A DNA stretch of 64,000 nt from contig NC_039362.1 in NCBI RefSeq assembly GCF_003573695.1, forward strand, positions 197,055,625-197,119,624, given 5' to 3'. This DNA comes from Papaver somniferum. Lineage: Eukaryota; Streptophyta; Magnoliopsida; Ranunculales; Papaveraceae. Of the stretch, positions 22,996-33,765 are shown in pieces. The position numbers were made by a program, and so were the translations under genes. Each line of letters starts with the position of its first letter. Position 1 is the stretch's first letter. Under the pieces are notes generated by a model. The model did not search any database. It was not told the DNA's origin and saw only the letters and a program-made list of their open reading frames with translations.

Positions 22996-24076
22996 GTTGT
23001 TGTTATTGTCCCTGCATACTTCAATGATTCACAACATCAAGCTACAAAGGATGCTGGCATCGTTTCTGGTCTTAATGTGATGTGAATTATCAATGAACCA
23101 ACTGCTGCTGCAATTGCATATGGTCTTGATAAGAAGAGCTGTCAAGTACTGGGGAAAAGAATGTTCTTATGGTTGACCTTGGTGGTGGCACATTTGATGT
23201 TTCTTTACTGACTATTGAAGAGGGTATTTTCGAAGTGAAGTCTACTGCTGGAAATACCCAGCTAGGAGGAGAAGATTCCGGCAACAGGATGGTGAATCAC
23301 TTTGTGCAAGAGTTTAAGAGGAAGAATAAGAAGGGTGGAAATCCTAGGGCATTAAGAATGGCATATGGAGCGGCTGTCCAGGCTGCGATTTTTGGTGGTG
23401 AAGTGATCGGGTGTTGCTGTTTGTTGTTACTCCTCTCTCCCTTGGTTTTCTCTACCTACTGAAACAACCAACCTGGAGTGTTAATTCAGGTGTACGAAGG
23501 CAAGAGGTATTCTAAATGTGTCGCGTGGTAAATTCAAGTTGTCTGGAATTCCACATGCGCCACGTGGTGTCCCTCAAATCACTGTTTGCTTCGACATTGA
23601 TGCAAATGGTATTGTAAATGTGTCTGCTGAGGATAAAACTACAATGCAGTAGAACAAGATTGAAATCACTAATGACAAAGGTAGGTTGTCCAAGGAGGAA
23701 ATTGAGAAGACGGTGCAGGAGGCAGAGAAGGACAAGATGGGATGAACAACAGAAGCTGACAGTCAAGTCAAAGAATGCTCTGGAGAATTATGCCTACAAT
23801 ATGAGGAATACTATTAAGGACAAGAAGATTGCTGGGAAGTTGGCACCAGGTGACAAGAAAAAGAAAATGAGGATGCTATTGAATCTGCTATTCAGTGGCT
23901 CGATGACAAGATGAAAGAGATGGGGAGTCTTTGCAACCCTATTATTGCTAAAGATGTATCAAGGTGGTGCTGGACCTGACATGGGTGGTTCTGGTGGCAT
24001 GGATGAGGATGGTCCTGCAGTTGGTGCTGGTAGTGGTGCAGGACCCCAGATTGTGGAAGTTGATTTAAGTGGAGGA
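22996..24076 (+). pseudogene. HSC70 pseudogene, 3' part
   Basis: Resumes in frame with [20 protein letters not shown], a stop in place of Arg, then [37 protein letters not shown] (phosphate-binding DLGGGT) and [15 protein letters not shown]. After NPRALR the sequence jumps to [10 protein letters not shown], a deletion of roughly 165 residues of the ATPase domain. It then continues in broken frames: [77 protein letters not shown]. The end reads GAGPQIVEVD, a degenerate form of the EEVD tail of cytosolic HSP70s, and the stop is lost. Confidence 0.9.
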
Positions 24077-24380
24077 ACAATATCACTTCAATGGCTTGAA
24101 GTTGATGGGGATGTCTTTCCTTTAGTTTAGTTTAGGTTTTTCTTTGATGTTACCAAAGGTGCTAAAGGAATTGTTGGTCTTGGAAGATCAGGAGCTTCTT
24201 TAGCTTCACAAGTTGCATCTGCATTTCGCTTCTCTAGTGCTCTCAGAAATTTTCTTTGGATCTATCTTCGACTAGCGAAGGTATGCTGTATTCTGGTGAT
24301 GGTCCTTACACTAACCAACAGTTTGAGGAAGCCATTAGCTTAGGCACCACTCATTACCTACTCTTCTTGTGCCATACAGA
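24077..24380 (+). pseudogene. Fragment of an EDGP/TAXI-like aspartic protease gene
   Basis: One frame gives VTKGAKGIVGLGRSGASLAS then QVASAFRFS, and after a slip FSLDLSSTSEGMLYSGDGPY. This pattern (GLGR, PSQ-like, AFxF, CLSS, GxxxxGDGPY) matches the N-terminal half of extracellular dermal glycoprotein / xylanase-inhibitor-like aspartic proteases. It joins the HSC70 tail without a stop, so the two remnants form a chimeric relic. No active-site part is present. Confidence 0.6.
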
Positions 24381-24489
24381 TAAGAACAGATTCAAGACGA
24401 TAAGAAAGGATGCAATTTCCATTTATGGTATGAAGCAAGCAAAAAATGGAAATACAAACCCCTTCCTTGCATTTCTCACAAATTAATTG

Positions 24490-25066
24490 GATTGTCGTCC
24501 TCTAGTGATGCGAATAGAGAAGAGGAATGAGTTGTTTTTTGTATTTTAAATTGTTCCCTTTTACTCTTGCAACTTTTAAATGAACTAAAACAATGGAAGA
24601 AAATAACTTTGACAATATATTTCCCAAGAAATTATGCCACAAATGATGATAATATAATATATAGTCAAATCTTATTGGTATTGGAATCAAGTAAAGTCTC
24701 TTGCATGGAGTATCTAAGTATACTCAAGGACAATCCCGAGTATATTACACACGAATAAGATTTTTACTTTTTTAAAAAAATGGAAAAAATAATATAAGTA
24801 AAATCTCATATATAGAGATCTCATTCTCAATATATTCAAGGAAAATTTCTAGAATATATTATTCTCAATTAGAATTCTTGTTTCTTTTCAGAAAAAAATG
24901 AAAAAATAATGCATAAATGGAAACGATTAGATATTTTTGTGTTATACATAAATGCATACCAAAAGGAAATCATACACAAAAAGATCTACAATAAATACCT
25001 TATAATCGATCTGTCTTCTCCATAAACCTGTCGCATAGCATCTGTTCTTTTTGTTTGTCAGTAATA
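24490..25066. other. Upstream region of the neprosin gene
   Basis: AT-rich, with no ORF that looks real and several AATAAA-like strings. The 5' leader and promoter of the neprosin gene should lie here. CAATAAATACC at about 24988-24998 is a weak TATA-like candidate, about 70 bp before the ATG. Confidence 0.4.
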
Positions 25067-26826
25067 ATGTCGAAATTTATGGGCCTAGCATGTTGGCTTC
25101 TTGGATTAACGATCCTCTTTAATGAAGATTCGGTTGAAGGAAGAATGATTACGAATGATGTGAATGACAAAGCAATAGTTAAAACCATTACGGTAAAATA
25201 TATTGTTATTCATTATATCTAGGCGTATTCATTGATTGTAATTGTATATACTTATCTCATTGGATTTCATATTATAGGTTGGAGCTGATGAGATTATCGA
25301 TTGTTATGATGTTTATAGACAACCTAGTCTTAATCATCCTTTACTTCGTAATCATACAATACAGGTATAGATATTTCCTCCTTTTTTTGGTTGTACTTTT
25401 CCTCGTGATTGTATGTTTTCAATCTCCTAAAAAATATTATCTTTATATTATTATTCACTGTTATAAAACAGATGACACCAAGTTCGTATCCAAAAGGAAT
25501 GAAATTAGATAATTTTGGGACACTTCAGCTTACACAAACTTGGCAAAAGTATGGATCATGTCCCGATGGAACAATCCCTATTCGGAGGACAGGAAAATAT
25601 TACAAACACACACCTGTACATAAACATAATCCTTCAAAATTGTCATCGTATGAAACTCATGATATATCACAAAAAGATACTTCGGAGGTGCACGAGGTAT
25701 ATATAATTACATATCATTGTCATTAATTTATTATTATTATTGTTATTGTTATTATTATTATGTATATGTGTGTATGTATAGTTATACTAATCAAGTTTTT
25801 GTACAGTACGCGACAATCCATGTGTTAGGAAATTTTCAAGGAGCACAAGCAAAAATAAATCTTTGGAAACCGGTAACCGAAACGAGAAACGAAATAAGTG
25901 TATCCCAAATTTGGGTTGCAGCCGGTGAATTCAGCGTTGTCAATACCATTGAACTCGGGTGGATAGTAAGTTATAAGTCTAAAATCATACATAAAAGAAC
26001 TTATATCCTCTGGTGAAACAACTTTAAAATTCATTTCTGTTTTCAATTAGGTGGACCCAATATTATACGGTGACGACCATACCAGATTTTTCATATACTG
26101 GACGGTAAGTTTTATTTCCTTTGTTACAAAGAATGGCATGGTGGCGAGGATATCTAAAAAGGACATCTCAGTATTTCTTTCTTAAGAAGATCAACTTACT
26201 TAATTATTTATTATCCATTTAGGCGGCTGGATACAATAACTCAGGTTGCTACAACAACGATTGTGATGGGTTTGTGCTCACAACCTCAAATATATGCCTT
26301 GGTGGTGACTTCTCTGAGGTTTCTACGTTTAATGGTACCCAAAAAGATGCTACCTTCGGTGTTCACAAGGTAAGACAATAGAAATGATTAATTTTAATAC
26401 CTCATTATCAATTTTGATCTCAAATAAACATTGATAATTTGGCAGGACCAAAAAACCGGAAACTGGTGGGTACGATTACAAGGTATTGATGTCGGTTATT
26501 ATCCTAGTTCTCTCTTCAACAAATTATCAAAGATGACAGATAGAATCAATTTTGGCGGAGAAATCCTTAATACCAAAAGTAATGGACGACATACTTCGAC
26601 TCAAATGGGTAGCGGTCATTTTCCTTCTGAAGGTGGTTTGAAAACATCGAGTTATTTTAATGAAATTCAAGTAGTTGACGAAAATAATGTGGCGAGAGAT
26701 CCTCAAGATTATGAGAAACACATCACGAATCCAGACTGTTACGATCTGAGGATCCACAACAATCATGATACAAATGGTTTCGGTTTTAATTACGGAGGTC
26801 CTGGCTATAATGCTAAATGTCCATGA
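25067..26826 (+). CDS. Neprosin-domain (DUF239) secreted protein, seven exons
   Basis: Exons by GT-AG rules: 25067-25192, 25278-25364, 25472-25696, 25807-25965, 26051-26104, 26223-26369, 26446-26826. All joins are in phase and give 392 residues, the usual family length. Residues 1-26 (MSKFMGLACWLLGLTILFNE) look like a signal peptide. Residues about 43-80 (DCYDVYRQPSLNHPLLRNH) are the neprosin activation-peptide motif. The catalytic domain covers about 147-392: NTIELGWIVDP and INFGGEILN carry the two glutamates thought to be the active-site pair of this glutamic peptidase family, with GCYNNDCDGFV (cysteines) and NWWVRLQGIDVGYYP between them. Neprosin of pitcher plants cleaves after proline, but most plant members are uncharacterised. 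It has no frameshift or stop and is the only intact host gene here. Confidence 0.9.
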
Positions 26827-27207
26827 TTAAATATCATTCAATTTTCGAAGCATACATATGGCAATAACTATATGTAAGGTCAAAAAAATATTTATTCTAT
26901 TTTCTTGAATACTATATCTGAGATTTTTGTTTATCATAAGTAGGTTCTTTACCATTTTTATTCAGAGTTCAATAATAACTCATGTTAAAATAATAATCCC
27001 TCTTGTTAAAGAGTCTCTATAAGGCCTAGTTAATCTAGTCACATTATTAAGCAACTATGATTATTTTCTTATCACCTTCTAATGCATTGGTGTGACATCC
27101 AAGCAAAATTTTCAGGACTTTCAAGTAGCATTTTTTCCCCTACTAGAACATAACAAAGAAAATTTGGGGATTTTCTTAGGGTTTTTGGATCTCAATTTTG
27201 ATAGGGG
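26827..27207. other. Downstream region of the neprosin gene
   Basis: AT-rich, no ORF. It should contain the 3' UTR and poly(A) site; AATAATAACTCATG and AAATAATAATCCC near 26970-26998 are possible signals. The last 80 bp are the leader of the neighbouring F-box pseudogene. Confidence 0.4.
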
Positions 27208-27918
27208 GTGGCTTCTTCAATTTCTCACATTCGTTCATCACTAACAAATGATATCTTGATTGAGATATTTACTTATCTTCCTCTGAATTCAATCTACAAG
27301 TTCAAATATCTCTCCAAGGTATGGTTATCTAACCTCTCAAACCCTTATTTCAAGATCAAATGGTACCGAATCAATCATAGGCATCTCCCATGGATACTAT
27401 ATTATTCAATTATTTATCGAGATGATGGGAAAAGTTCGAAATATAAGACCGAATATCTTGATTTACATTCAGGGTTTATGTCCACAAATGAACAAGTTAT
27501 GATGACGTTGCGAGTCTGTTGAAAAGTGAAGGGTTGCACGTTACCGATGTGAATCTCTTCACTGTTTGAAGAGATGGAAGAAGGAAGGAGAAGAGTTAAG
27601 TTCCATCAATCTCTAACTTTGTTTTCCGGAGTCAAAGACTATTTGAAGGAGCTGGTGATAAATTCAAATTACAGAAACAAGTGTATATCGAAGATGAGAG
27701 CGAGTAAGAATCAAATATTTGTAGATTTTGATATATTTCTCATTGGTTCCAATATTGTTTGTTGTAGGATACGTTTTTTCCCTCATTGTAGTAATATGTT
27801 ATTAGTTACTACCACCCGTGAATTATTTGAGATTACTGATACTTTGTTAATTGGGGTTACTAGCTTCATCATTTTGATTTTCAAAGGGTTATCAATTAGG
27901 CCTAAATTGGGGTACTAG
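27208..27918 (+). pseudogene. F-box protein pseudogene, N-terminal part
   Basis: The frame 27208-27522 reads ASSISHIRSSLTNDILIEIF then TYLPLNSIYKFKYLSKVWLS, a clear F-box (about residues 10-50) that would bind SKP1 in an SCF ligase. The first codon is GTG where the family has ATG, so the start is lost. The frame stops after about 104 residues, before any FBA repeat. A second open stretch (27574-27918) keeps LKELVINSNYRNK but has no clear domain. It is not contiguous with the F-box relic at the left edge of the window. Confidence 0.7.
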
Positions 27919-28194
27919 TTCCATTACTACTCCCTCCTTCCCAAATTAGATGACCTAGTTGTAATTTGTACAATTCTTAAGACACAAAGTAGAATGATGA
28001 ATTTCATCTTTATAGATAGTTGCTAGTAAAATTTAGAAATGATTTATCTCTCAAACTATACAACGGATATTCTTTAGCTTTATATTATTGGAAAACATTT
28101 TAAAACACCTACTAATGAATGTATCAACTATACATATTTCTTATACAAATAAATAATCAATTAAAAGGGTAATTTTAGAAATATTTTATCGTTT

Positions 28195-28199
28195 GATGA
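28195..28199. repeat. Target-site duplication GATGA (left copy)
   Basis: Matches GATGA at 32724-32728, just outside the ends of the decayed gypsy element. Confidence 0.75.
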
Positions 28200-29068
28200 T
28201 AATGTGGTATAAGAGAATGTACTGGATGAGAATGTACTGGTAGACCGAGATTTTTAACTACGCGAGAAACAATATAATTATCCACACTTCCACCATTAAT
28301 TATCATATTACAAATCTTACCACCAATATAACACTTTGATCTAAATATAATGTGTCTTTGAGAAGGGCATGGTTGTGTTAGAAGAAGAGGACGAATCATA
28401 CCAATAAAATCGTCTTCATTTTGAGTTGCAGGTGAATCTTCTTCATCGAGTTCATTAAAATCATCATTGACTTCATTAATGAACTGAGTATCGCCAATAA
28501 AAGAATTGAATTTCCGACACTCACTCGAAGTGTGGCCATGTTGTTGATATTTATTGCATTTGTCTCCCCGAAATTTAGCATAAACATTATTGTTCTTTTG
28601 TTGTGGTGGAAATTGTTGTTTATTTCTGGTATAAAAAACGATTTCCAGAAGTAGTAGTTTTGTTGAACAGCTTGAATCTCCATTAGGGTGGGTAATTAAA
28701 ATAGGTGCAGTATTCAAAGGTGTATTAGAGTTTGGTTGACGATATGCATGGGTAACATCATCTTGATATGAAGACTTTGAATAATATGTTAGAGTAATTT
28801 CTTGAGAATAATTTGGAGATGAAATAGTAGTTATGTAATTAACTTGATAGCGACCATATCTAGGTTGCGAGATCTTAGCTGAATGAAGAAGTCGACGCCT
28901 GTTGAATAGCTTCAACCATGGTGAATACTGACTGAACCATTCCCTGTTGAATCAGAGAATTCAAACCTTCTATAAATCTTGCTACTAGTTGTTCTTCTGA
29001 CTCATGCAGTTGATTACGAGTAATAAGATTATATAATTCTGCTACATATTCTTCGACTAATTGTGCTC
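28200..29068 (-). pseudogene. Gag C-terminal part and protease remnant of the decayed gypsy element
   Basis: On the minus strand the frame from 29068 gives GAQLVEEYVAELYNLITRNQ then ARFIEGLNSLIQQGM, the end of the retrotransposon gag fold. The frame 28915-28175 has a zinc knuckle CNKYQQHGHTSSEC (CX2C changed to CX2Y-like spacing) and CYIGGKICNMIINGGSVDNY, the protease active site with Asp changed to Asn. It ends in LGLPVHSHP, where the deletion junction cuts the element. Confidence 0.75.
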
Positions 29069-29073
29069 CCTAT
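29069..29073. repeat. Target-site duplication CCTAT / CCTGT
   Basis: CCTAT at 29069-29073 and CCTGT at 31440-31444 flank solo LTR copy 2 and differ at one base. Removing the LTR and one copy restores the gag reading ICRQ-GAQLVEEY. Confidence 0.8.
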
Positions 29074-29261
29074 TGTTGATGGTGGTTTTTAGCTGAGGGT
29101 TAAAATCGTAAAACTGTACATCTGACATGACGTCACTATGACCATTAGCACATTTATTGAACCAATCAGCATGCCTACGTAAGAATTACTGGGTACCTTT
29201 TTTTACACGGGTCATGTTCCACGGCAGAACCCTTAAAATTGACTGACATCCCAAACCCTAA

Positions 29262-29760
29262 TTCTCATGCTACCGCGCCAAGGCATGCCAACCATGCCAG
29301 CCGCACCACTGTGCCAATGGAAAACCATGTCGTCCACGTTTACCGCGCCAAGGCGTGCCAACCATGCCAGCCGCACCACCGTGCCAATGGCAAACCATGC
29401 CAGCCACATCTCCGCGCCAAGGCATGCAAACCATGCCAGCCGCACCACTGTGTCAATGGCAAACATGCCAGCCACATCTCCGCGCCAAGGCATGCCAACC
29501 ATGCTAGCTGCACCACTGTGCCAATGGCAAACCATGCCAGCAACATCTCTGCGCGCCAAGGCATGCCAACCATGCCATCCGCACCACTGTGCCAATGGAA
29601 AACCATGCCAGCCACATCTCCGCGCCAAGGCATGCCAACCATGCCAGCCGCACCACTGTGCCAATGGCAAACCATGCCAGCCACATCTCTGCGCCAAGGC
29701 ATGCCAACCGCACCATGTGCCAACGGCATGCCAAGCCCTTGGCCCCATCATGCCAATCCA
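29262..29760. repeat. 69-bp GGCATGCC-rich minisatellite in solo LTR copy 2
   Basis: About seven units with CCAAGGCATGCCAACCATGC and GCACCACTGTGCCAATGG, the reverse complement of the array in copy 1. Long open frames on both strands here reflect the 69-bp period. Confidence 0.9.
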
Positions 29761-29829
29761 AAAGGCACCTTGCCTTGTCCCTATCCATGCTAGCCACACC
29801 ATGCGCTCATGGCATTCGAAATTCGTGGC

Positions 29830-30690
29830 CCCACTATACCATGCTGGCCTTCCCTATGCAGCTACCAAAACGAAGGCGTGCGACAATCTACGGTCTCCCT
29901 TCAATCCCAGGAGCAAATCCTAGCCTTCCAAGGTTACCAGACAATACATGGTAACCTTTGACCCAAAACCCTAGTTTGGCCACGCCAAACCACGCCAAGG
30001 AATGCCATGCCAATGGCGTGCCAACCTTGCCGCGCCACCATGCTGGCCTTTCCTATGCGGCTACCAAAACGAAGGCGTGCGACAATCAACGGTCTCCCTT
30101 CAATCCGAGGAGAAAATCCTAGCCGCCCAAGATTACCAGACAACGCATGGTAACCTTTGACCCAAAATCCTAGTTTGGCCACGCCAAACCGCGCCAAGGC
30201 ATGCCATGCCATTGGCGTGCCAACCTTGTCGCGCCACCATGCTGGCCTTCCCTATGCGGCTACCAAAACGAAGGCGTGCGACAATCAACGGTCGCCCTTC
30301 AATCCCAGGAGAAAATCCTCGCCATCCAAGGTTACCAGACGACGCATGGTAACCTTTGACCCAAAACCCTAGTTTGGACACGTCAAACCGCGCCAAGGCA
30401 TTCCATGCTAATGGCATGCCAACCTTGTCGCGGCACCATGTTGGCCTTCCCTATGCGGCTACAAAAACGAAGGCGTACGATAATCAACGGTCGTCCTTCA
30501 ATCCCAATAGCAAATCCTAGTCGTCCAAGGTTACCAAACAACGCATTGTAACCTTTGACCCAAAACCCTAGCTTGGTCACACCAAACCGCGCCAAGGCAT
30601 GCCATGCCAATGGCATGCCAACCTTGCCGCGCCACCATGGTGGCCTTCACTATGCATCTACCAAAAACAAAAGCGTGCGACGATCAACGA
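29830..30690. repeat. About 200-bp tandem repeats in solo LTR copy 2
   Basis: The landmark TGGCCTTCCCTATGCGGCTA recurs near 29843, 30043, 30240, 30441 and 30642. Each unit also has GGTAACCTTTGACCCAAAAC. It corresponds to the 214-bp repeats of copy 1. Confidence 0.85.
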
Positions 30691-31439
30691 CTACCTTTCC
30701 TCTTAAGATGCATAATCTCGACCGTCGAAGGTCACCAAGCCAGCAAGTCTCCCAAGATCGACCTTCTAGGCGACAACAATATGCTACATGTTTTCCACGA
30801 AAAAATTCGAGACATCAACACATATCACAAACTGGGGGATCCTCTTTGGGTATTGGTTTGGCGGTTTACAGCGTGCGGCGTAAACTACGCCCGTCATAAG
30901 GAAGTGTCATAAGGATGAGGAGGTTAGTAAATACAGGGAGTAATGGTGAAACGTGCTCTTTTATGGAACATCAATTCCATGCATTAACGGTTACCACCTC
31001 CTCCCATTTACTCACCCATTTTTTCCATTCCTTAATAAGACCAGAGTACGTTTCACTTTGACTTGTATAAATAGGTCTTACCTATTTCCACCGAACAACA
31101 AGTTCAGTCAGGAGCAATGCAACACTCAGAAACATTCGCTAGCTTTCCATCTGTGAGCTTCTCATTTTCTGATACAAGTCGTGAAATAACTACTCTTTTA
31201 GAATCAACCTGGTCTCAACACTTTCTTCGCTTCCCTCCCAAAAACCAACCCATTTTCCTTCACTTTGTGACCGAAGCACGTCTGGAATGGCCATTTCTCA
31301 GTTTAGGCCGGATTTGTACAGATTGATCTCTCGAATCTAAAGTACTCCCTTGCAGTACATTGTTTAGGGTGTAAACTCGTTTCTCACCCACACACCCGAA
31401 ATCATCGAAATCAGCAGAAACCGTTTTCACCCTCAAACA

Positions 31440-32307
31440 CCTGTCTACAGATTTGAAGTTTAATAAACAATTGTTGTTTGTAATCTTGAAGAAGGAATTT
31501 AGCTCGCAGTAACTTGTGCATGCGATCCCAAGTACGAATAGGAGCCTTTGAAGTGATAATTTTGTCTTCACATAATTTCTCCCACCAAGCAGCAGCACCT
31601 CCTTTAAGCTTATATGCAACAAGTCGAACTTTAGAATGATATGGAATCTCCATGAATTGAAAGAAAACCTCAACTTCATAAAACCAATCTAAAAGTTCTT
31701 CAATTATTACACTGCCATTAAAACTTGGCATGTTGGCCTTCAATTGGTATTCAGTAAAGAACTGTAAGGATTTTGTGATGAAGACTTAAGCTTTTTATCT
31801 TAAATCCAAATTATTTCTTGGTTTTCTTTTTGAATATGTTCATCCTCACTGTCATTAATCTAAAGAACAGAACTCTTCTTTGGGGTACAACCAATAAATC
31901 CTTCATGTTGTAGGTTTTTCTTAATTTGTTGCATAATGTCATCGGGAATATCATCATGGTGCACAAATGTATTCTTCTTTGATGATGATGGTTTCTTAGC
32001 TTCAACCAGGAGCATTAAAGTTTATTCGATGATGATGATGATGGTTTCGTCTTCAATCTTAAGAATAGTAACAACCTTGTCTAGAATCAGATAAATATCT
32101 TCAAACTTATTTTCAGAACTTGCAAACTTATTAAAGCAAGTTTTCTCTAACTTTGTTAGGTTATCTGAAACCGTAGCAATATTTGTATTAATTGTAGCTA
32201 TATATACCATCTTTAGCAGCATTACTAGCTGTAGTACTTGTAGTAATAAGATTGGTAAGATTGGTGATAGCAGTGTCGAAAGCTTCTTGAGTAACGTTGC
32301 CAGCCAT
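31440..32307 (-). pseudogene. Gag N-terminal part of the decayed gypsy element
   Basis: Start ATG at 32307 (MAGNVTQEAFDTAITNLTN). After frame breaks the core gag fold appears at 31743-31440: PSFNGSVIIEELLDWFYEVE, VRLVAYKLKGGAAAWWEKLC, LRAKFLLQDYKQQLFIKLQI then CRQ, where the solo LTR was inserted. This is the retrotransposon gag (capsid) family. Confidence 0.75.
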
Positions 32308-32403
32308 AGAGGTAATTTTTTTTATTGAAAATAGGGTTGCGGAAGTTTTAAAAACAGGTTCTAGTAAAAGTTGAAAAACCTAAACTAAGCGGATGATACC
32401 AAT

Positions 32404-32723
32404 TAATATGGTATAAGAGAAAGAAAGCAATGCATAGATTTTTGTAGGTTAAAAAAAAGTGAATTGAGTAAGAAGAAGAAGAAGCGTAGAAATTAGAGGA
32501 AGAAGAATATAGTTTGATAGTAATAATCGATTGATAAAAGTTGTATTTTACACAAGAACAAGAATATTCTTTATATAGGCTTAAGAAAACAATTAAACTA
32601 GGAAACGTAAACCGAAAAGGAAATCTAAAAGATTCCTAAAATAAGGAAAGACATAAACAAAAACAAATTTAGAATCTAAGTTTCTATGTGGAATCTTCTG
32701 GAACATGTATATGCCCTGCATCA
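32404..32723 (-). repeat. 5' LTR of the decayed gypsy element
   Basis: 320 bp between the primer site and the GATGA duplication, TG...TA ends. Its partner is almost wholly deleted at 28200-28217. Confidence 0.7.
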
Positions 32724-32795
32724 GATGATATAGGTTATCTATTTTGGGACAGAACTTAAAATTAATTAGGTCATCTAATTTGGGACAGATGGAGC

Positions 32796-33528
32796 AAGCA
32801 TATTATTCCATGATCAAGAGCCGCATAAACCATGCACTTACTTAAATCAGACCGCTAGATAGTTTTAGTACACTAGTTTTAGTTTTACACAAACATAATA
32901 TATGCATCAATAGTGCTACTATTACTACTATTAATAAAAAAATTGATAAGAATCTACCTTATAGAGGAGGGAAAAATCATGGAGTTATGCCCAAGTAGGA
33001 AGAAGCTGATGGCGGGTATACTATGTGTTGGTGGTCGAGATGAAATAATAAAAGATGTCAAGCATGAAAGGAAAGAGCCAGTTAAGCTAGCTAAGGACGC
33101 TCTCTATGAACCCACAACCATTACCAGAGAAAATGAACCAACCTCCTTAAATGATGAGGGAGGACATAGGCAAGTCATCCTTGGCTACTAAACTAATCAA
33201 GACTCCTTCCTTCATGTAAGACCTCTTCTCTTTTACCACGCTCCTACATGTAATTCCAATTGGAGTGATGATGATGAGTGTTAATTTTTTCAACCTACTT
33301 ATTTATATAGGTCTTATAAGAGGGGCATCCAAGACACTATTCGAATTTCAATTCTGACTTAGTAAGTTGGTTGTGGGTGTCCATATGGATAATATTCTCA
33401 TATCTGATATTCTCCATTTTACCGAGCATACAGCCAAGCTTATATATCTTAGCAACTTGCTGATGTTCTCTGATAAGAAAAATTTTGTATAAATTTTGAC
33501 CTATAAGTTACAAAGTAACACTATACCA
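32796..33528 (+). other. Unassigned flank with a possible RT remnant
   Basis: At about 33378-33490 one frame reads VHMDNILISDILHFTEHTAK then LIYLSNLLMFSDKKNFV, which resembles the YMDDILIFS...EEH...LF motif of gypsy reverse transcriptases, without other domains. A 70-residue open frame beginning MELCPSRKKLMAGILC (32979) has no recognisable domain. Confidence 0.35.
33526..33528. repeat. Target-site duplication TAA (left copy)
   Basis: TAA precedes CACTA at 33529 and follows TAGTG at 50977. Three bases is the CACTA-family duplication length. Confidence 0.75.
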
Positions 33529-33765
33529 AATCGAGGTTTTTGTTACAGGGTACTTCTGTTACTTTTTAAATTTGTAACACATACAAACAGAATGCTGTGA
33601 TAATAATTGTTATCGCTTATTGTAACAGTTTTTACTGTGACAAATATTGATTACAGCACACTTGATAACCGATACACAATTAAACAGCAACGGTTGATCT
33701 AATTTTAAGATAGCAACACGTGTCTAATTTGTCACAATAATTCCAACAGTTTTATGTGTTTGTGA

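Larger units (their letters stand above)
29074..31439 (+). mobile_element. Solo LTR, 2.4 kb, copy 2
   Basis: This 2366-bp unit starts TGTTGATGGTGG and ends CCCTCAAACA, TG...CA, with the 5-bp duplication CCTAT/CCTGT. TATAAATA at 31066-31073 sets the orientation. It is the inverted counterpart of 913-3317. It sits inside the gag of the decayed gypsy element and so is younger than it. Confidence 0.85.
28200..32723 (-). mobile_element. Decayed Ty3/gypsy element with gag and partial protease
   Basis: Minus strand. The 5' LTR is 32404-32723 (TGATGCAGGGC to TATACCATATTA), and the primer site TGGTATCATCCGC is at 32389-32401. Gag starts at 32307. At the far end only about 18 bases of the 3' LTR remain (TAATGTGGTATAAGAGAA, 28200-28217), joined directly to the protease region, so RT, RNase H and integrase were deleted. 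GATGA duplication flanks both ends. The gag is further interrupted by the solo LTR 29074-31439. Confidence 0.8.
27942..32795. mobile_element. Stowaway-like MITE, split by a nested retroelement
   Basis: Left end CTCCCTCCTTCCCAAATTAG then ATGACCTA (27942 on), preceded by TA. Right end on the minus strand CTCCATCTGTCCCAAATTAG then ATGACCTAA (about 32795 down to 32767). The first 28 bases match at roughly 25 positions, the typical Stowaway terminus. Removing the insertion 28200-32723 leaves about 330 bp, normal for a MITE. The expected TA on the right has changed to CA. Confidence 0.65.

Noticed and set aside
23169..23462. Functional short HSP70 gene
   Set aside because: It is a segment of the broken HSC70 pseudogene with a stop before it, a large internal deletion and a non-HSP70 tail.
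29233..29954. ORFs of 120-218 codons on both strands
   Set aside because: Same minisatellite artefact as above, in solo LTR copy 2.
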